DNA of 64,000 nt from Myxococcales bacterium (GCA_947483555.1 CANKMW010000036.1:1-64000), one strand, 5' to 3'; shown: positions 1 through 8,669, counted from the stretch's first letter. Notes: generated from the letters alone by a model not told the origin. Translations and numbers: made by a program.

Positions 1-446
1 AGGCCGCCGCCAGCGACGGTCCTCTTGCCGGCCGCGCGCTCGCCGCCGCCACCGACCGCCGCCGCCACCGCCGCCCCACATCGCGGTCGCAGCCACCGCC
101 GGCTTGCGGTCCTGCGCCGCGCGGCGAACCGTGCCCACGCTCTCAGTCGCCGGCTCACCCGGTCTGCATTTCCGCGGATCCTGGCGACCACCAACAAACA
201 GTGGCCGCGGCGAATCGGTTGCCCTTGTGCGCGAGCAGCGCGGCGACTCGTCGTGCCGTGTCGCGGACCTCGGCGAGGCTGCGCGGCCAGGCGAACTCGC
301 ACATGGCGGCGAGCCGGTGAGATGCCAGCCAACGTGGCAATTGTCGGCAGACCTTGTCCGAGCGATATTTTCTCGAGATCGCACGCAACTCTGGCGAGGG
401 GACGGCGACAACGCCGGTGATGAAATGCAAGTTTGCGCGGCGCCCC
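1..446. other. No confident gene; GCC-rich leader
   Basis: The first 100 bases are a low-complexity run of GCC/CGC triplets that would encode Pro/Ala/Arg in any frame. A reverse-strand reading frame across about 155-450 has a fairly protein-like composition (many Trp, Arg and Ala residues), but I recognise no family, see no start signal, and it overlaps the start of the SpvB-like gene. It could be the tail of a decayed gene. The stretch is otherwise empty as far as I can tell. Confidence 0.4.
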
Positions 447-1268
447 ATGCGACCGTCTTTGAATCCTCGTCTGCTGGCCGCATCGGCCGGCTTCCTGCTC
501 GTGCTCGTTGCAGTCGCCTCGGCGCAGGTGTCGCCGACGCCAGGCCACACCACCAGCGGTGCCGGAGCCGGCATGGACGGCGCAGTGTCGCCGACCGGCG
601 GCTTCGCCGCCGAGGTGCCCCTCGATCTTCCTTCGCCACGAGGCTCGGTGCCGATCCCGCTGTCGATCGTCTACACCGGCTCGGCGCGCGCGGGCGCGGC
701 CGGGCAGGGCTGGGACGTTCCGCTCACGTACGTGCGGCGCTCGACGTCGGTGCGGCGCCGCAAGCCGTTCGCGAACCATCCGCAGACGAACGCCTATCAG
801 CCGATCGCCGCCGCGCGGGTCACGCTCTCACTTGGGGGGCAGACGCAGCTGATGCGCAAGGTCAACCTGACGTGGTTGCCGGCCCGCGGCAGCTCGTACA
901 TGGAGCTGCGCGAGAACGGCGACGAGTGGTCGCTCAAGACGCTCGACAACCACGAGTACGTCTTCCGGCGGCCGGCCGCCGTCGGAGCCGTGGCGGCTGG
1001 AGCCTTGGCTGTCCGACCCGAGGTCTTCGACGGGCTATGGCTGCTGGCCGAGGTGCACGACACCATCGGCGGCGACAAGGTCGTGCTGCGCTACGACGTG
1101 CCTCGGGTCGGGGAGTGCAGCGCTGGTCTCGCGCTGCGCAGCCTGGCGTACACCTTCGACGCCGCTGGCACGACGATCTCGCCGCAGCGGACTTCAGGAG
1201 TTTCGCGGAGTCGCTCCGCGGCCGGCTGCCGCCTCAATCATCCCAATAGCGCGGCGATCAGTGTGTGA
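447..1268 (+). pseudogene. Truncated SpvB/RHS-type toxin N-terminus
   Basis: About 250 residues resemble the start of SpvB/TcaC-type and RHS-associated secreted proteins: a signal peptide (residues 1-27, hydrophobic stretch ending near ASAQ), then the family pattern of a Gly-rich lead, VPLDLPSPRGSVPIPLSIVY and a GQGWDVPL motif, followed by beta-rich sequence. Family members usually run past 1,000 residues; this frame ends after 273 codons. The last roughly 30 residues, after the AGTTISPQ segment near 1185, look unrelated to the fold and are Ser/Arg-rich, so the downstream body seems deleted. In the +1 frame from about 1188 a short more protein-like tail (FRSFAESLRGRL) reads to a stop at 1249. 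ATG 447 was preferred because it starts the signal peptide; ATG 420 is possible. The 3' end overlaps the opposing gene by 11 bases. Confidence 0.6.
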
Positions 1269-1596
1269 GTTGCATCGCGGTGACGTTCACGCGAAAGCCG
1301 ATACCTAGCCGCTGGAGTTGCATCGCGGCGTGCTCGAGGATCGTGGCAAACTCCCCGCTCGGCATCTCGCAGCAGTTGAGCTGGATGTCCACCGGCTGGC
1401 CCGCCGTTTCGGGGTACTGTCGGGTCAGGGTCCCATCCATGATGAAACCAGCGTATGCGTTGATCTTCTCCTTCAACTGCGAGGCTTGAGCCGCCTCGGT
1501 ACCCCACGCGCGCGACTCGACCATGATCACGAGGTACCGGCCCGACGCATCCTGCCCCACAACGTCGACTACGTTCGCCTGAGCTACTCTTGGCAC
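1258..1596 (-). CDS. DUF6572-like small protein
   Basis: A 112-residue protein with no signal peptide. Its N-terminus (VVDVVG, then polar turn, then YLVIMVESRAWG) and the following helix-forming segment with LKEKINAYAGFI match what I remember of DUF6572 proteins, which pair a Val-rich first strand with a Q/LKEKIN-Y helix. Function of the family is not established; small proteins of this kind are often found beside polymorphic toxins as immunity-like genes (inference). The GTG start at 1596 is supported by a strong GGAGGTG ribosome binding site about 6 bases upstream (around 1601-1607). It is convergent with the truncated SpvB/RHS-like gene, so it may be what is left of a toxin/immunity pair. 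Confidence 0.6.
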   Translation of the reverse strand: MPRVAQANVVDVVGQDASGRYLVIMVESRAWGTEAAQASQLKEKINAYAGFIMDGTLTRQYPETAGQPVDIQLNCCEMPSGEFATILEHAAMQLQRLGIGFRVNVTAMQLTH

Positions 1597-1690
1597 TGTT
1601 CACCTCCGAAGCTGATGAGCCCCGACGATCGCTGATGGACGGTGAGGGCCCACATTATGGCACGGGTACCCGTTCACCGGTTGACTATGA

Positions 1691-1855
1691 GGGACGGCGC
1701 CGCCTTGCCGCGTAGCGTGGGTCAAGGTTCGGATCTTCGAGGACCGGATCGAGGTCAACTACGACGACAACCTGCAGCTCGAGTGCGAGCGGCTGCGCCT
1801 CGGGGGACACCCAAAACCGGCCAGTGGTGGACACCTGAAAACCGGCCAGTCGTAA
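1691..1855 (+). mobile_element. IS21-family remnant (IstA tail plus end repeats)
   Basis: Translating from about 1691 gives a fragment containing VKVRIFEDRIEV and LQLECERLRL, the pattern of the beta-barrel region near the C-terminus of IS21-type IstA transposases, where an RLRG-type motif normally continues for another 40 or more residues. Here it runs directly into two repeats typical of the element's outer end, so the rest of istA and all of istB are missing. An in-frame stop at 1688 precedes the fragment. This is an internally deleted, immobile scar. I see no second end. Confidence 0.65.
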
Positions 1856-2384
1856 CCCGCCAGGACGTTGACGGCGGCGAAGGGGACGTGGCGGCGCCGA
1901 CCGGCAGCTGCGACAGGATGAACTGCGGCCATTGCGTGTACAGCATCAGCGCCGGGTTGACGTAGATCAGGTTGGCGTCGACGTACGGCGTGGTGGCGTG
2001 GACCGTGGCCGTGCCGGCGAAGCCGGTGATGTGGCCGCAGCCGTCGCGGGTGACGTCGATCTGATAGATCGCGCCGCCGCCGTTCTCGGAGTTGCCGGCG
2101 ATGAGCAGGGTGTCGTCGTCGCCGATGTGGACCGTGGCGCCGCCCAGCGGGCTGGGCACGCCGGGCACCGTGCCGAGGTCGTAGGCGGTGTAGAGGCCGG
2201 TGTAGGGCGCCGCGATCTGGACCTCGGGTCCGGCCACCATGGGCGGCGGCGTGCACTCGATGACGTCGACGAACACGGCATCCGGGGTGGCGGCGTCGAG
2301 CTCGCCCGGGGTGTCGTCACCGGCCCCGGACATCGAGGGACCGCAGGCCGCCAGCGTGATGATGCAGAGCAGCGCCGCGCGCAT
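1755..2384 (-). pseudogene. Lipoprotein gene with 3' end replaced by IS remnant
   Basis: The frame begins with a clear lipoprotein signal (MRAALLCIITLAACGPS, lipobox LAAC, Cys14) and continues through an Asp/Ala/Pro linker into beta-strand-rich sequence with a PLGGATVHIGDDDTLLI segment, perhaps the first blades of a propeller-like secreted protein. From about 1856 the frame reads into the IS21 end repeats and ends in an Arg-rich tail, so the native C-terminus is lost. The product as read would be 209 residues. The ATG at 2384 lies 6 bases after a TACGGT box on the same strand and has no Shine-Dalgarno, a leaderless-type context. Function unknown. Confidence 0.55.
1802..1850 (+). repeat. Two tandem IS21-type terminal repeats
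   Basis: Two near-identical units lie back to back: 1802-1825 and 1826-1850, each ending in AAAACCGGCCAGT and differing by a few bases near the start (GGACACCCAAAACC versus GGACACCTGAAAACC). Multiple end repeats of this sort are a hallmark of IS21-type termini where the transposase binds. Confidence 0.65.
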
Positions 2385-2390
2385 GAGCGG

Positions 2391-2396
2391 ACCGTA
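2391..2396 (-). promoter_or_regulatory. Putative -10 box, leaderless context
   Basis: TACGGT on the minus strand lies 6 bases upstream of the ATG at 2384, which would put transcription start at or next to the start codon. Seen by eye only; no clear -35 element. Confidence 0.25.
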
Positions 2397-2477
2397 CTCC
2401 GATCGACGCCGCGTCGGCGAGCAACCGTCGTTCGGGGCCTTCCCCTGGCGGCCGGGGCGCGGTAAGGCCATGGGCCG

Positions 2478-4007
2478 ATGTCGAACGCGAAGCCCACGAC
2501 CGCCATCACCCCGACCCGTGCCGACGATTACCCCGAGTGGTACCTGCAGGTGGTCGGCGCCGCCGATCTGGCCGAGAACTCGCCGGTGCGGGGCTGCATG
2601 GTCATCAAGCCGTGGGGCTATGCGCTGTGGGAGAACATCCAGCGCGTCCTCGACGGCATGTTCAAGGCGACCGGACACGTCAACGCGTACTTCCCGCTGT
2701 TCATCCCGGTCCGGTTCCTCGAGAAGGAGGCCGCCCACGTCGAGGGCTTCGCCAAGGAGTGCGCGGTGGTCACCCACCACCGCCTCGAGATGCGCGACGG
2801 CAAGCTGGTGCCGACCGGCGAGCTCGAGGAGCCGCTGGTGGTCCGGCCGACCTCGGAGACGATCATCGGCGAGATGTTCGCCAAGTGGGTGCAGAGCTAT
2901 CGCGACCTGCCGCTCTTGATCAATCAGTGGGCCAACGTGGTGCGCTGGGAGATGCGGACCCGGCTGTTCCTGCGCACCACCGAGTTCCTGTGGCAAGAGG
3001 GCCATACCGCCCACGCCACGGCCGCGGAGGCCGTCGAGGAGACCATGAAGATGCTCGGCGTCTACGCCGACTTCGCCGAGCAGTGGATGGCGATGCCGGT
3101 GGTGCAGGGCGAGAAGACCGCCGGCGAGCGCTTCCCGGGTGCGGTGCAGACGTACTGCATCGAGGCCATGATGCAGGACCGCAAGGCGCTGCAGGCCGGC
3201 ACCTCGCACTTCCTCGGCCAGAACTTCGCCCGCGCCTCGGGGATCAAGTTCTCCGACGACAAGGGTGCCGTCGAGCACGCCTGGACCACGAGCTGGGGCG
3301 TGTCGACCCGCCTGGTCGGCGGCATGATCATGACCCACGGCGACGACGACGGCATGGTGTGCCCGCCGCGGCTGGCGCCGGCCCACGTCGTGATCCTGCC
3401 GGTGACCCACAAGCCGGAGGAGCGGCAGCGCGTACTCGACTGGTGTCAGGCGCTGGCGGTGGAGTTGCGGGCCACGACCTTCGCCGGCGCGCCGCTGCGG
3501 GTCGAGCTCGACGGGCGCGATCTCCGCGGTGGCGACAAGGTCTGGCAGTGGATCAAGAAGGGCGTGCCGCTCCGCCTCGAGGTCGGTCCGCGCGACATCG
3601 ACAAGGACGCCGTGTTCATGGGCCGCCGCGATCGGGGTCCCAAGGACAAGCTCTCGCTCGGGCGTGGCGAGCTGGTGGCGACCGTCGCCACCATCCTGCA
3701 GGACATGCAGGACGGCATGCTGGCCAAGGCGCGCGCCTTCCAGGCGGCGAACACCCGGGTCATCGACGACCAGGCCGAGTTCTACGCCTGGTTCACGCCG
3801 CCGCCGAGCAAGGAGGGTGCGCCGACGCCGATCCACGGTGGCTTCGCGTTGACCCATTTCTCCGGCGATGTCGAGCTGGAGAAGCAGATCAAGGACGACC
3901 TGAGCGTGACCGTGCGCTGCATCCCGCTCGCTGATGGCGAGCCGGGCACGTGCCCGTTCACCGGCAAGCCGAGCGCGAAGCGCGTGATCTGGGCCAAGAG
4001 CTACTGA
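2478..4007 (+). CDS. proS: Prolyl-tRNA synthetase, archaeal/eukaryotic type (type 3)
   Basis: Charges tRNA-Pro with proline in the cytosol. The 509-residue protein begins, after a short tail, with DYPEWYLQVV and AENSPVRGCMVIKPWGYALW, the signature of the short type 3 ProRS that lacks the editing insertion of the E. coli enzyme. Class II motif 2 is visible as RWEMRTRLFLRTTEFLWQEG (residues about 155-175), the anticodon-binding domain follows, and the C-terminal zinc-domain region keeps a CPFTGKPSAKRVIWAKSY ending with the usual terminal Tyr. Length fits the family. ATG 2478 gives the typical short N-terminus. It stands alone between oppositely oriented genes. Confidence 0.95.
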   Translation: MSNAKPTTAITPTRADDYPEWYLQVVGAADLAENSPVRGCMVIKPWGYALWENIQRVLDGMFKATGHVNAYFPLFIPVRFLEKEAAHVEGFAKECAVVTHHRLEMRDGKLVPTGELEEPLVVRPTSETIIGEMFAKWVQSYRDLPLLINQWANVVRWEMRTRLFLRTTEFLWQEGHTAHATAAEAVEETMKMLGVYADFAEQWMAMPVVQGEKTAGERFPGAVQTYCIEAMMQDRKALQAGTSHFLGQNFARASGIKFSDDKGAVEHAWTTSWGVSTRLVGGMIMTHGDDDGMVCPPRLAPAHVVILPVTHKPEERQRVLDWCQALAVELRATTFAGAPLRVELDGRDLRGGDKVWQWIKKGVPLRLEVGPRDIDKDAVFMGRRDRGPKDKLSLGRGELVATVATILQDMQDGMLAKARAFQAANTRVIDDQAEFYAWFTPPPSKEGAPTPIHGGFALTHFSGDVELEKQIKDDLSVTVRCIPLADGEPGTCPFTGKPSAKRVIWAKSY

Positions 4008-4034
4008 CGGCGCGGGCGCGGGCCCGGGCCGCGG

Positions 4035-5213
4035 TCAGGGCGCGCAGCGAACCGGCAGGCTGCCGCTCGCGCGCGCGCAGATGACGTTGCCGTCGCGGCC
4101 GACCAGCACGATCTCGCGGCCACCGACACCGTCGAGTTGAGCGAGGGCGAGCAGCGGCGCCACGATCGTGAAGCTCGCCGGCGCGCTCACGTTGTCGGCG
4201 ACCACGTTGCCGCCCATGATGCGGATGCGCGGCGCCACGAACAGCGAGGCTTGACCGCCGCCCGGCGGGACGTGGAGCAGGACGACGTCGGTCTGCGCCG
4301 GCTGCACGACGCCACCGACGGCCAGCGCAGCGGTGTCCATGCCGAACGGGGTGTCGAAACAAGGTGGCGTGGTCCCGGCCTGGACATCGAGCACGCACAG
4401 CTTGGCGGCCGCACCGCCTTCGGGCGCGAAGCCGACCACGTCGGGGAACGAATCGCCGGTCACGTCGGCCACCGTCTGCGCGCTCCACTCCATGCCCGAG
4501 CGAACCGTGGTCCAGGTGAAGACCCCGGGCGCGCTGGTGTCGGCGCGCTGGGTGCGCATCGGCTCGCTGACGAACACCCGCGGCGTGGCCGGATTGCCCG
4601 GGATGACGAAGCCGCTGGCCGACGCCACCGCCGCGAACGGGATGGCGCCGGCTTGCGGCAGGACCGCGATGAGGGGCGGCGTGTCGCCGATCCCATCGGG
4701 CTCGAAGTAGAACACCGCGTTGGGCACCGAACCGAAGATCGTGTTCATCGCTGGCCCGAAGGTCGATGGGGTCAAGGTGGCCGTGGTGCCGGGGCCGGGC
4801 GCGGGGATCGGTACCGTGGCTTGAGCGGTCTCGGTGAGCTGGGCGTCGAAGACCGTCAGGCGCGGACCGGCGGCGGGCGAATCGAACACGACCACGGAGC
4901 GGGTCGCGACCGCGACCACCACCGCCACCGGGGCGCGCAGACCGGGCAGGGCGACGCTGCGGCTGGCCGTGGTCACGGCGGCGCGCGATGGCACCACATC
5001 GACGCCGCCGAGGAGCAGGTAGATTCGCCCACCGGCGACGTCGACCGCGATCAGGTCGTCGTCGCCGTCGGCGTCGAGGTCGCCGGCGGCGATCGCGATG
5101 ATGCTGGCGGTCGGTGGCGGCCAGGCGGAGGCGCCCTGGTCGAGCCCGACCGGCGCGGTCAGGCACGCGACCAGCGCGACGGTGAACGGCGTGATGGCGG
5201 TCGTGGGGCGCAT
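4035..5213 (-). CDS. FG-GAP/VCBS-like secreted lipoprotein
   Basis: A 392-residue exported protein. The N-terminal hydrophobic stretch with VACLTAP looks like a lipobox (Cys17). Residues about 45-65 carry an FG-GAP/VCBS-type calcium-loop repeat (IAAGDLDADGDDDLIAVDV), and a second, weaker one is VADVTGDSFPDVVGF near residue 255 and a third near the end (LAQLDGVGGREIVLV), so a beta-propeller of integrin-alpha type is likely. Such propellers usually bind ligands or proteins outside the cell. Its ATG overlaps the stop of the upstream kinase gene by one base (TGATG), which implies translational coupling and a shared function with the kinase operon; the ligand is unknown. Confidence 0.7.
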   Translation of the reverse strand: MRPTTAITPFTVALVACLTAPVGLDQGASAWPPPTASIIAIAAGDLDADGDDDLIAVDVAGGRIYLLLGGVDVVPSRAAVTTASRSVALPGLRAPVAVVVAVATRSVVVFDSPAAGPRLTVFDAQLTETAQATVPIPAPGPGTTATLTPSTFGPAMNTIFGSVPNAVFYFEPDGIGDTPPLIAVLPQAGAIPFAAVASASGFVIPGNPATPRVFVSEPMRTQRADTSAPGVFTWTTVRSGMEWSAQTVADVTGDSFPDVVGFAPEGGAAAKLCVLDVQAGTTPPCFDTPFGMDTAALAVGGVVQPAQTDVVLLHVPPGGGQASLFVAPRIRIMGGNVVADNVSAPASFTIVAPLLALAQLDGVGGREIVLVGRDGNVICARASGSLPVRCAP

Positions 5214-6919
5214 CAGAACGGGAGCTCGCTGCCGCCGCCGCTGCCGTCGACGGCCCGGCGAACGACGAGGGTCAGGGTGCGGTCGCGATCGGGCACCACG
5301 GTCTGGCGCGCGCTGCGGCCGCCGTGGCGGACCTCGATGGTGACGGCCCGAACGCCCGCCGGCCACGCGACCTCGATCGGCGCGACGCCGGCCGGCTGAC
5401 CGTCGACGAACACGGCGGCGCCCGCTGGCTTCGAGCGCACCGTCAAGGTCACGGTCCGGACCGGCGCGGCGTCGATCGGCGGCGTCGCTGCGGCGGCGTC
5501 GTTGAGCGGCGGCGGGCTGGTTGCGGCGTCGGTGACCGCGAGTGGCGCCGGTGGGGCGCCGCCGGTGACTTGATCGCGGCCTCGTCCGATCACGATGGCG
5601 CCGACGACGATCGCGATCATCACCGCGACGGTCACCGCCGCCACCGTCCAGCCACGCCGGCGGCCGGCGTCGTTCACGGCCGGCGCGATCAGGCTATCGA
5701 CCGCGGCCGTCGTCGTCGGGCGGATCGCCAGGGGCCGCGGTGCCGGCGTCGGGGTCGCCACCGTCACCGCCGACGTCGACGCCGACGGCGACTCGGCGGA
5801 TCGTTGCGGCTCCTCGGCGGCGACCGGCGTGGCGGCCATGATCGCCACCGTGGGCACGGTCGGCGCCGCCGGGCTTCGCGGGCCTGCGAAGCGCGGCCCC
5901 GACACCGGCGCCGCGTCGTCGAGCGCCCGCGCTGGTCCGGTGAACGGCACCGGCGTTTCGGTGCCCGACACCAGCGGGCGCAGCAGGCCGCGCAGGTCGC
6001 TCGCCGTCGGCGGTCGCCGCGACAGCTCGGGATCGATGAGGCGCGCCACCACGAAGCGCAGGCCCGCCGGCACGTCCTGGATCACCGGCGAGACGTGCAT
6101 CTTCTGCCCGACCAGGGCCGGAAACGAGGTCGCTTCCCACAAGTACTTGCCGGTCGACAGCTCACCGAGGATCACGCCGACCGCGTAGAGATCGCTCTGC
6201 GGCGTCGGGGGCTCGCCCATCACCACCTCGGGCGCCATGTAGCGCGGCGTGCCGACCACCAGGCCGGTATCGGTGGCCTTGCTCTCCGACTCGGTCAGCG
6301 ACTTGGCCAGCCCGAAGTCGAGCACCTTGATCAGATCGCGACCCGGCGGGTCGTCGAGCAGGACCACGTTGGCCGGCTTGAGATCGCGGTGCACGATCTT
6401 GAGGCGATGCGCGGCGTCGAGGGCGTCACACAGCTGGACGCCGATCCAGGCCGCGCGCGAGACCGGGAACGGGCCGTCGGTCTCGAGCACCTCGGCGAGG
6501 GTGCGGCCGCGGATGAGCTCCATGGCGATGAACAGCCGGCCGTCGCTCGATTGGCCGAAGTCGATGACGCTCACGGTGTTGGGCTGCGAGAGCTGACTGG
6601 CGAGCCGGGCCTCGCGCAGGAAGCGGCGCACCGCCATCGGATCGCGGCCGTGGCGTTCGTCGATGAGCTTGATCGCGACCTCGCGTCCGATCGACCGTTG
6701 CCAGGCGCGGTAGACCGCGCCCATCCCGCCCTCACCGATCAGATCGCGGATCTCGAAGCGGCCATCGATCACCAGCCCGGTGATGTCCTTGGCGCGGGTC
6801 CGGACTTCGATCAGGCGCGCGCCGCAGGTCGGACACACCGGTTCGCGCAGTCCGGGCGGCGGCTCGGCATCGCAACTGGGGCACAGCCAGTGCACGTCGG
6901 ACAGCGGTTCGGGGCTCAC
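5213..6919 (-). CDS. Membrane Ser/Thr kinase with zinc ribbon and PEGA domain
   Basis: A 568-residue Hanks-type kinase. It starts with a small zinc-ribbon-like module (CPSC at 13-16 and CPTC at 29-32). The kinase domain (about 54-312) has GEGGMGAVY (62-70), catalytic Lys84, HRDLKP (177-182), DFG (201-203) and APE (229-231), so it looks active. An Ala/Pro/Thr-rich juxtamembrane region leads to one membrane helix (about 424-445) and an extracytoplasmic PEGA domain (about 488-555, SKPAGAAVFVDGQPAGVAPI). The GTG start at 6919 overlaps the upstream gene's TGA (GTGA), and its own stop overlaps the next ATG, making it the middle gene of a tightly coupled operon. Inference: it senses an envelope state through the PEGA domain and the co-expressed exported partners. 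Confidence 0.93.
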   Translation of the reverse strand: MSPEPLSDVHWLCPSCDAEPPPGLREPVCPTCGARLIEVRTRAKDITGLVIDGRFEIRDLIGEGGMGAVYRAWQRSIGREVAIKLIDERHGRDPMAVRRFLREARLASQLSQPNTVSVIDFGQSSDGRLFIAMELIRGRTLAEVLETDGPFPVSRAAWIGVQLCDALDAAHRLKIVHRDLKPANVVLLDDPPGRDLIKVLDFGLAKSLTESESKATDTGLVVGTPRYMAPEVVMGEPPTPQSDLYAVGVILGELSTGKYLWEATSFPALVGQKMHVSPVIQDVPAGLRFVVARLIDPELSRRPPTASDLRGLLRPLVSGTETPVPFTGPARALDDAAPVSGPRFAGPRSPAAPTVPTVAIMAATPVAAEEPQRSAESPSASTSAVTVATPTPAPRPLAIRPTTTAAVDSLIAPAVNDAGRRRGWTVAAVTVAVMIAIVVGAIVIGRGRDQVTGGAPPAPLAVTDAATSPPPLNDAAAATPPIDAAPVRTVTLTVRSKPAGAAVFVDGQPAGVAPIEVAWPAGVRAVTIEVRHGGRSARQTVVPDRDRTLTLVVRRAVDGSGGGSELPF

Positions 6920-7983
6920 CGCAGTGGGCCTCCGACCGTCAGCATGGCGCCATCGCCGTCGACCGCGAGGCCGATGGTGGGCGCTGGTGGCCGGGTCTCG
7001 TCGTGGCCCAGCCACCACCAGGCGGCGAAGCCGAGCGCGGCGGCGCTGACGACGTAGCCGCCGATGGCCACCGTCCGCTCGGTCCCGAACCGGTCGCGAA
7101 GGTCGGCGAACGCCGGCGAGGCGCTCGCCAGGGTATTCGCGCGGTCCTTGGTGCCCAGGGCGCGGGCATGAAACGCGATCCCCAGGCCGAGCCCGAGGCC
7201 ACCGGCGCCGACGCCGGCGAGCGCAGGCCAGCGGGCGCGCGGCGGTGCCGGTGGCGGCTCGACGTCGAGGTCGAGGTCGAGAGCGGCGTCGACCGCGGTC
7301 GGCGCGGCGTCGATGGCCGGGGCGGCGTCGACGGCCAGGCCGGCGTCGAGCTCGCGCGGCGGATCGGCGCCCATCGGGAGCAACGAGATCTCGGCGCGCG
7401 TCGATGGCGCCGAGACCACCACCGGTAGCGCGTGGGCGTAGGTTCCCGGCGCGGTGGCGCTGATCGTGTACGTCCCGGGCGCCAGCCACACCAGCCCGAT
7501 GCCGGTGAAGATCGCGTCGCCGACCTCGATCGTGGCGCTGGCCGGCGAGACCACGAGGGTGAGCGGGACATAGTGCTTGGCCCGCAGCGCGCGGGCGAGC
7601 TGCGAGGCCAGACTGGTGTCGCACCAGTCCGGCGGCCGGGCACCGCGCAGGCGGCTGACGTCCCAGAGCAGCTGGGCGCGGGTCAGCTGGCCGTTGCGCA
7701 GGTAGGCCAGCGCGAGGTTGCAATCGTGGAGCACCGCCGGGTGCTCGCGGGCCGCCCGTTCGAGGAGGACGACGGCGTCGGCGAACTTCTTCTTGCGGGC
7801 CAGCTTCTGCGCCGCGGCGACGTCGGCAGCACCGCCGGCGACCGCGTCGGGGCGCTCCGGCTCCGGGCGTACGACCCAGCGCTTGTCGCTCGCCTCGGCG
7901 GGCGGCCAGCAGGCCAGCAGGCCGATGATCGCGGCCGCCGCCCCGAGCGCGACGGTGCCCTGACGGGCCAGGCTCGTGCGCAT
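6916..7983 (-). CDS. Exported TPR/PEGA-like membrane protein, kinase partner
   Basis: A 355-residue protein with an N-terminal signal (hydrophobic 10-25, LLACWPP could be a lipobox). Residues about 55-115 contain TPR-like helical sequence (KKFADAVVLLERAAREHPAV, then CNLALAYLRNGQLTRAQLLW). A beta-rich part follows (LTLVVSPASATIEVGDAIF) that resembles a PEGA-type module, then an Asp/Ala/Pro linker and two likely membrane helices (near 265-280 and 325-345). It is the first gene of the operon and couples by GTGA overlap to the Ser/Thr kinase. A similar layout, TPR plus PEGA plus C-terminal helices, is common next to kinases in myxobacteria. Specific function unknown. Confidence 0.65.
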   Translation of the reverse strand: MRTSLARQGTVALGAAAAIIGLLACWPPAEASDKRWVVRPEPERPDAVAGGAADVAAAQKLARKKKFADAVVLLERAAREHPAVLHDCNLALAYLRNGQLTRAQLLWDVSRLRGARPPDWCDTSLASQLARALRAKHYVPLTLVVSPASATIEVGDAIFTGIGLVWLAPGTYTISATAPGTYAHALPVVVSAPSTRAEISLLPMGADPPRELDAGLAVDAAPAIDAAPTAVDAALDLDLDVEPPPAPPRARWPALAGVGAGGLGLGLGIAFHARALGTKDRANTLASASPAFADLRDRFGTERTVAIGGYVVSAAALGFAAWWWLGHDETRPPAPTIGLAVDGDGAMLTVGGPLR

Positions 7984-8010
7984 CACTGGTCTCCAGCATG
8001 ACCCAGGTGT

Positions 8011-8029
8011 TACGGTCGGCACAAGGAGA
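8011..8029 (+). promoter_or_regulatory. TACGGT box and strong ribosome binding site
   Basis: A TACGGT hexamer at 8011-8016 is followed by AAGGAGAG (8022-8029), which sits 5 bases before the GTG at 8035 and decides that start. The intergenic space to the divergent operon is only 51 bases, so the two promoters must be packed together. Confidence 0.4.
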
Positions 8030-8034
8030 GAGCC

Positions 8035-8574
8035 GTGGCCAAGCACATCGAGAACTTCAAGAGCTGGTCCGAGTCGATCGTGAGCGACGTCGCCGCGATC
8101 AAGGCGCTGATCGAAGCGCCCAAGGCCCAGATCGACGCCCGTCGCCTCGCCGCCGGCGCCCTCAACTACCTGGTCATGCGGCTCGACCTGGTGCCCGACC
8201 ACGAAGCCGGGATCGGTGCGCTCGACGACGTCATGGTGCTCCGCGTGTGCGCGCAGCTCGCCGCCGGGCACGGCATGGCCGAGGTTCCCGAGGAGGCCGA
8301 GATCACACTCGCTCGCATGGCCAACGAGGCCGACCAGATCTCGGCCTTCCTGGGCGCGCAACCGTTCGACAAGCTGCGCCAGTACTGCGCCCGGCTCGGC
8401 GAGACCGCGGTCCGGGGCCGGACCCCGGCCTTGATCATCTCCGACGAGGCGGCGCGCAAGACGCTGTACGGCGAGGTCGATGACGAGATCCGCAAGACCG
8501 TGCCCGTCATCATCAAGGACGCCGACGATGCCGAGCTGCGGCTCAAGTCCTACCTGACCCACAAGCTGAAGTAG
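8035..8574 (+). CDS. DUF1232 (YkvA-like) protein
   Basis: A 179-residue protein with the DUF1232 core at about residues 45-75: the pattern is hydrophobic-RLDLVPD, a short Gly spacer, then ALDDVMVLRV, close to the family's RLDLIPDF...GLLDD signature. In the family this segment forms a helical hairpin often linked to membranes; a biochemical role is not established. The rest is charged and helical, without signal peptide or extra domains. GTG 8035 is chosen because of the well-placed AAGGAGAG. It is divergent from the kinase operon and separated by 101 bases from the next gene. Confidence 0.7.
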   Translation: MAKHIENFKSWSESIVSDVAAIKALIEAPKAQIDARRLAAGALNYLVMRLDLVPDHEAGIGALDDVMVLRVCAQLAAGHGMAEVPEEAEITLARMANEADQISAFLGAQPFDKLRQYCARLGETAVRGRTPALIISDEAARKTLYGEVDDEIRKTVPVIIKDADDAELRLKSYLTHKLK

Positions 8575-8600
8575 AGCTGGCGCGCCTGAAGCTGAGCTGA

Positions 8601-8618
8601 AGCCCCTTGGGGGGCCCT
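8601..8618 (+). terminator. Weak candidate hairpin after DUF1232 gene
   Basis: AGCCCCTTGGGGGGCC can pair a GCCCC arm with GGGGC around a tiny loop, 27 bases after the stop codon. There is no T-run, so this is only a weak terminator candidate. Confidence 0.25.
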
Positions 8619-8663
8619 TGGCCTCGATCTCGTGGCGGTGCGCCCGCCCCGCCGCACTTGTGG

Positions 8664-8669
8664 TACGAC
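8664..8669 (+). promoter_or_regulatory. Putative -10 box, leaderless context
   Basis: TACGAC ends 6 bases before the ATG at 8676, with no Shine-Dalgarno between, consistent with a leaderless transcript. Seen by eye only. Confidence 0.25.

Noticed and set aside
155..574. Reverse-strand open frame with Trp/Arg-rich, protein-like sequence
   Set aside because: No start signal, no family recognised, and it overlaps the signal peptide of the SpvB-like gene; kept only as a note.
2618..3857. Long open frames opposite proS
   Set aside because: The GC-rich third-position bias of proS opens antisense frames; the sense protein is unmistakable.
5213..7999. Single long fusion of kinase and upstream gene
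   Set aside because: The open frame extends upstream of the kinase only as a shadow; the upstream protein is in another frame with its own signal peptide and a GTGA overlap marks the true kinase start.
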